A stretch of DNA of 64,000 nucleotides from Pyrenophora tritici-repentis (Eukaryota > Ascomycota > Dothideomycetes > Pleosporales > Pleosporaceae), in NCBI RefSeq assembly GCF_003171515.1, contig NC_089399.1, positions 3,038,001-3,102,000 on the forward strand, written 5' to 3'. Both the position numbers and the translations under genes were made by a program. The notes under the pieces are model-generated. The model was not told the DNA's origin, ran no database searches, and saw only the letters and a list, made by a program, of their open reading frames with translations. How positions within the stretch are numbered: position 1 is the first letter of the stretch; the number at the start of each line of letters is the position of its first letter. This document shows, in pieces, positions 63,218 through 64,000 of the stretch.

Positions 63218-64000
63218 ATGCCAGCAAAAAGAACACGCGTTAATGCTCTAGAAATCGCGACAACTTCGAAGCGCCCTAGAGTCGCAGCGCGTCATCGCGG
63301 GACTGCCAGCCAACCTGTGCTAGTCGATACTCGGCCATTCTCACCATCTCCACCTCCTCCACCGCTGTCGCCGCGTCAAGCTCTCGTCGCCGCGCCACAA
63401 GCACCAAATTTTGAAGCGACCCTCCGAGAGTCGCGCGCCGAAGAGACAATCATCCCACCACCTGAGGGCAGCGAGCATGCCACTGTTGCAGCTTCAGGAG
63501 CAGCTAGCGAGGCTGTCGACGAGGGTTTCGTATGGGTAGAGGACAAATACGACGGCTTTAATTGGAGTCGCTACCCAAAGCACTGCAAGCCGCCCACATC
63601 ACTTTCGAACCGAGCAAGCTGGGTATACAGCCATAGCTATCGCATCGCCTTGCGCAGCAACGTCGCAAAAGTCACGTGGATCTGCCACTATTGCTATAAG
63701 CACAAGTTCACTACTGTTGGCCGTGGCATACATGACGTCTCGCAGTCTCCATCAGCGCCAGCACGTCATCTCGGAGAAGACAAGAAAGGTCATGGCTTGA
63801 AGCCTCCAAGTAAGCGCACTACCGTCGCTCCTCGGAAAGAAACTCTCCTCGAACGCGCCCTTCAGAAGGGCTGCTCTCAGGCTGTTGCCAACGAGCTTAC
63901 CAACTTCAATATACAAGAGTTTAGGCTTGCGGCCGTCACCTGGCTCGTCGAAAACAACCTCCCACTCTCACAATTCGAATCATCGTCTTTTCGCAATATG
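63218..64000 (+). CDS. hAT-family transposase, N-terminal part (runs off the right edge)
   Basis: ATG 63218 (MPAKRTRVNALEIATTSKRP) opens 261 codons with no stop to the window end. After a Pro-rich N-terminus (SPSPPPPPLSPRQALVAAPQ) comes the same order as the 32.9-kb transposase: YDGFNWSRYPKHCKPPTSLS, then WVYSHSYRIALRSN and ICHYCYKHKF (zinc site), then LLERALQKGCSQAVANELTN, FNIQEFRLAAVTWLVENNLP. The sequence is undamaged, unlike the neighbouring remnant, and differs enough from both other copies to be a distinct subgroup. The catalytic core lies outside the window. The MITE at 63021 lies just upstream of the gene. Confidence 0.88.
   Translation, partial: MPAKRTRVNALEIATTSKRPRVAARHRGTASQPVLVDTRPFSPSPPPPPLSPRQALVAAPQAPNFEATLRESRAEETIIPPPEGSEHATVAASGAASEAVDEGFVWVEDKYDGFNWSRYPKHCKPPTSLSNRASWVYSHSYRIALRSNVAKVTWICHYCYKHKFTTVGRGIHDVSQSPSAPARHLGEDKKGHGLKPPSKRTTVAPRKETLLERALQKGCSQAVANELTNFNIQEFRLAAVTWLVENNLPLSQFESSSFRNM

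Overview
This window looks like a filamentous ascomycete chromosome segment, probably Dothideomycetes/Pleosporales (inferred from gene content, not from a marker gene). The supporting signs are short introns of about 45-75 nt with GTRNGT donors, intron-split genes on both strands without operons, typical fungal families (PTR2 peptide transporter, DUG2-type WD40/M20 peptidase, AYG1-like hydrolase, BIM1-like copper protein, F-box protein), and fungal hAT, Fot1/pogo and Tf1/sushi-like Ty3 elements.

Layout. 0-26 kb is host DNA: the 3' part of an alanine aminotransferase, several lineage-specific hypothetical genes, a five-exon PTR2 transporter, a pyridoxamine-phosphate-oxidase-family gene and a DUG2-like WD40-peptidase gene (both with broken reading frames), a hydrophobic-segment protein, a Gfd2/YDR514C-like DEDD exonuclease and an F-box protein. 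27.0-40.3 kb is a transposon island holding three different elements, each with target-site duplications I can read: a 5,385-bp chromodomain Ty3 retrotransposon with apparently identical 188-bp LTRs and 5-bp TSDs, a 3,159-bp hAT element with an 850-aa open transposase and 8-bp TSDs, and a 1,857-bp Fot1/pogo-like element with 52-bp inverted repeats, TA duplications and one in-frame TAG. No host gene was found between 26.9 and 40.4 kb. 40.4-60 kb is host DNA again: a secreted repeat protein directly beside the Fot1 element, an AYG1-like hydrolase, an alpha/beta hydrolase, a second Gfd2-like exonuclease, hypothetical proteins, a BIM1-like GPI-anchored protein, a small RanBP2-type zinc finger protein and a heavily damaged fungal gene at 58.4-59.8 kb. 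60.3-64 kb is a second, nested transposon area: a degenerate hAT copy full of TAG stops in the RIP context, a hairpin-rich junction, a 128-bp hAT-type MITE with perfect 8-bp TSDs, and the start of a further hAT transposase that is open to the window end.

The genes do not form an obvious pathway or biosynthetic cluster. The main themes are mobile-element biology (apparent self-priming, a Gag/Pol junction with an in-frame UAG, recent insertions next to mutated old copies) and a set of host genes with frame damage. That damage is either real decay or, for the single-base shifts at 13.9-18.6 kb, possible sequence error. All family assignments come from reading the translations; no search was run.
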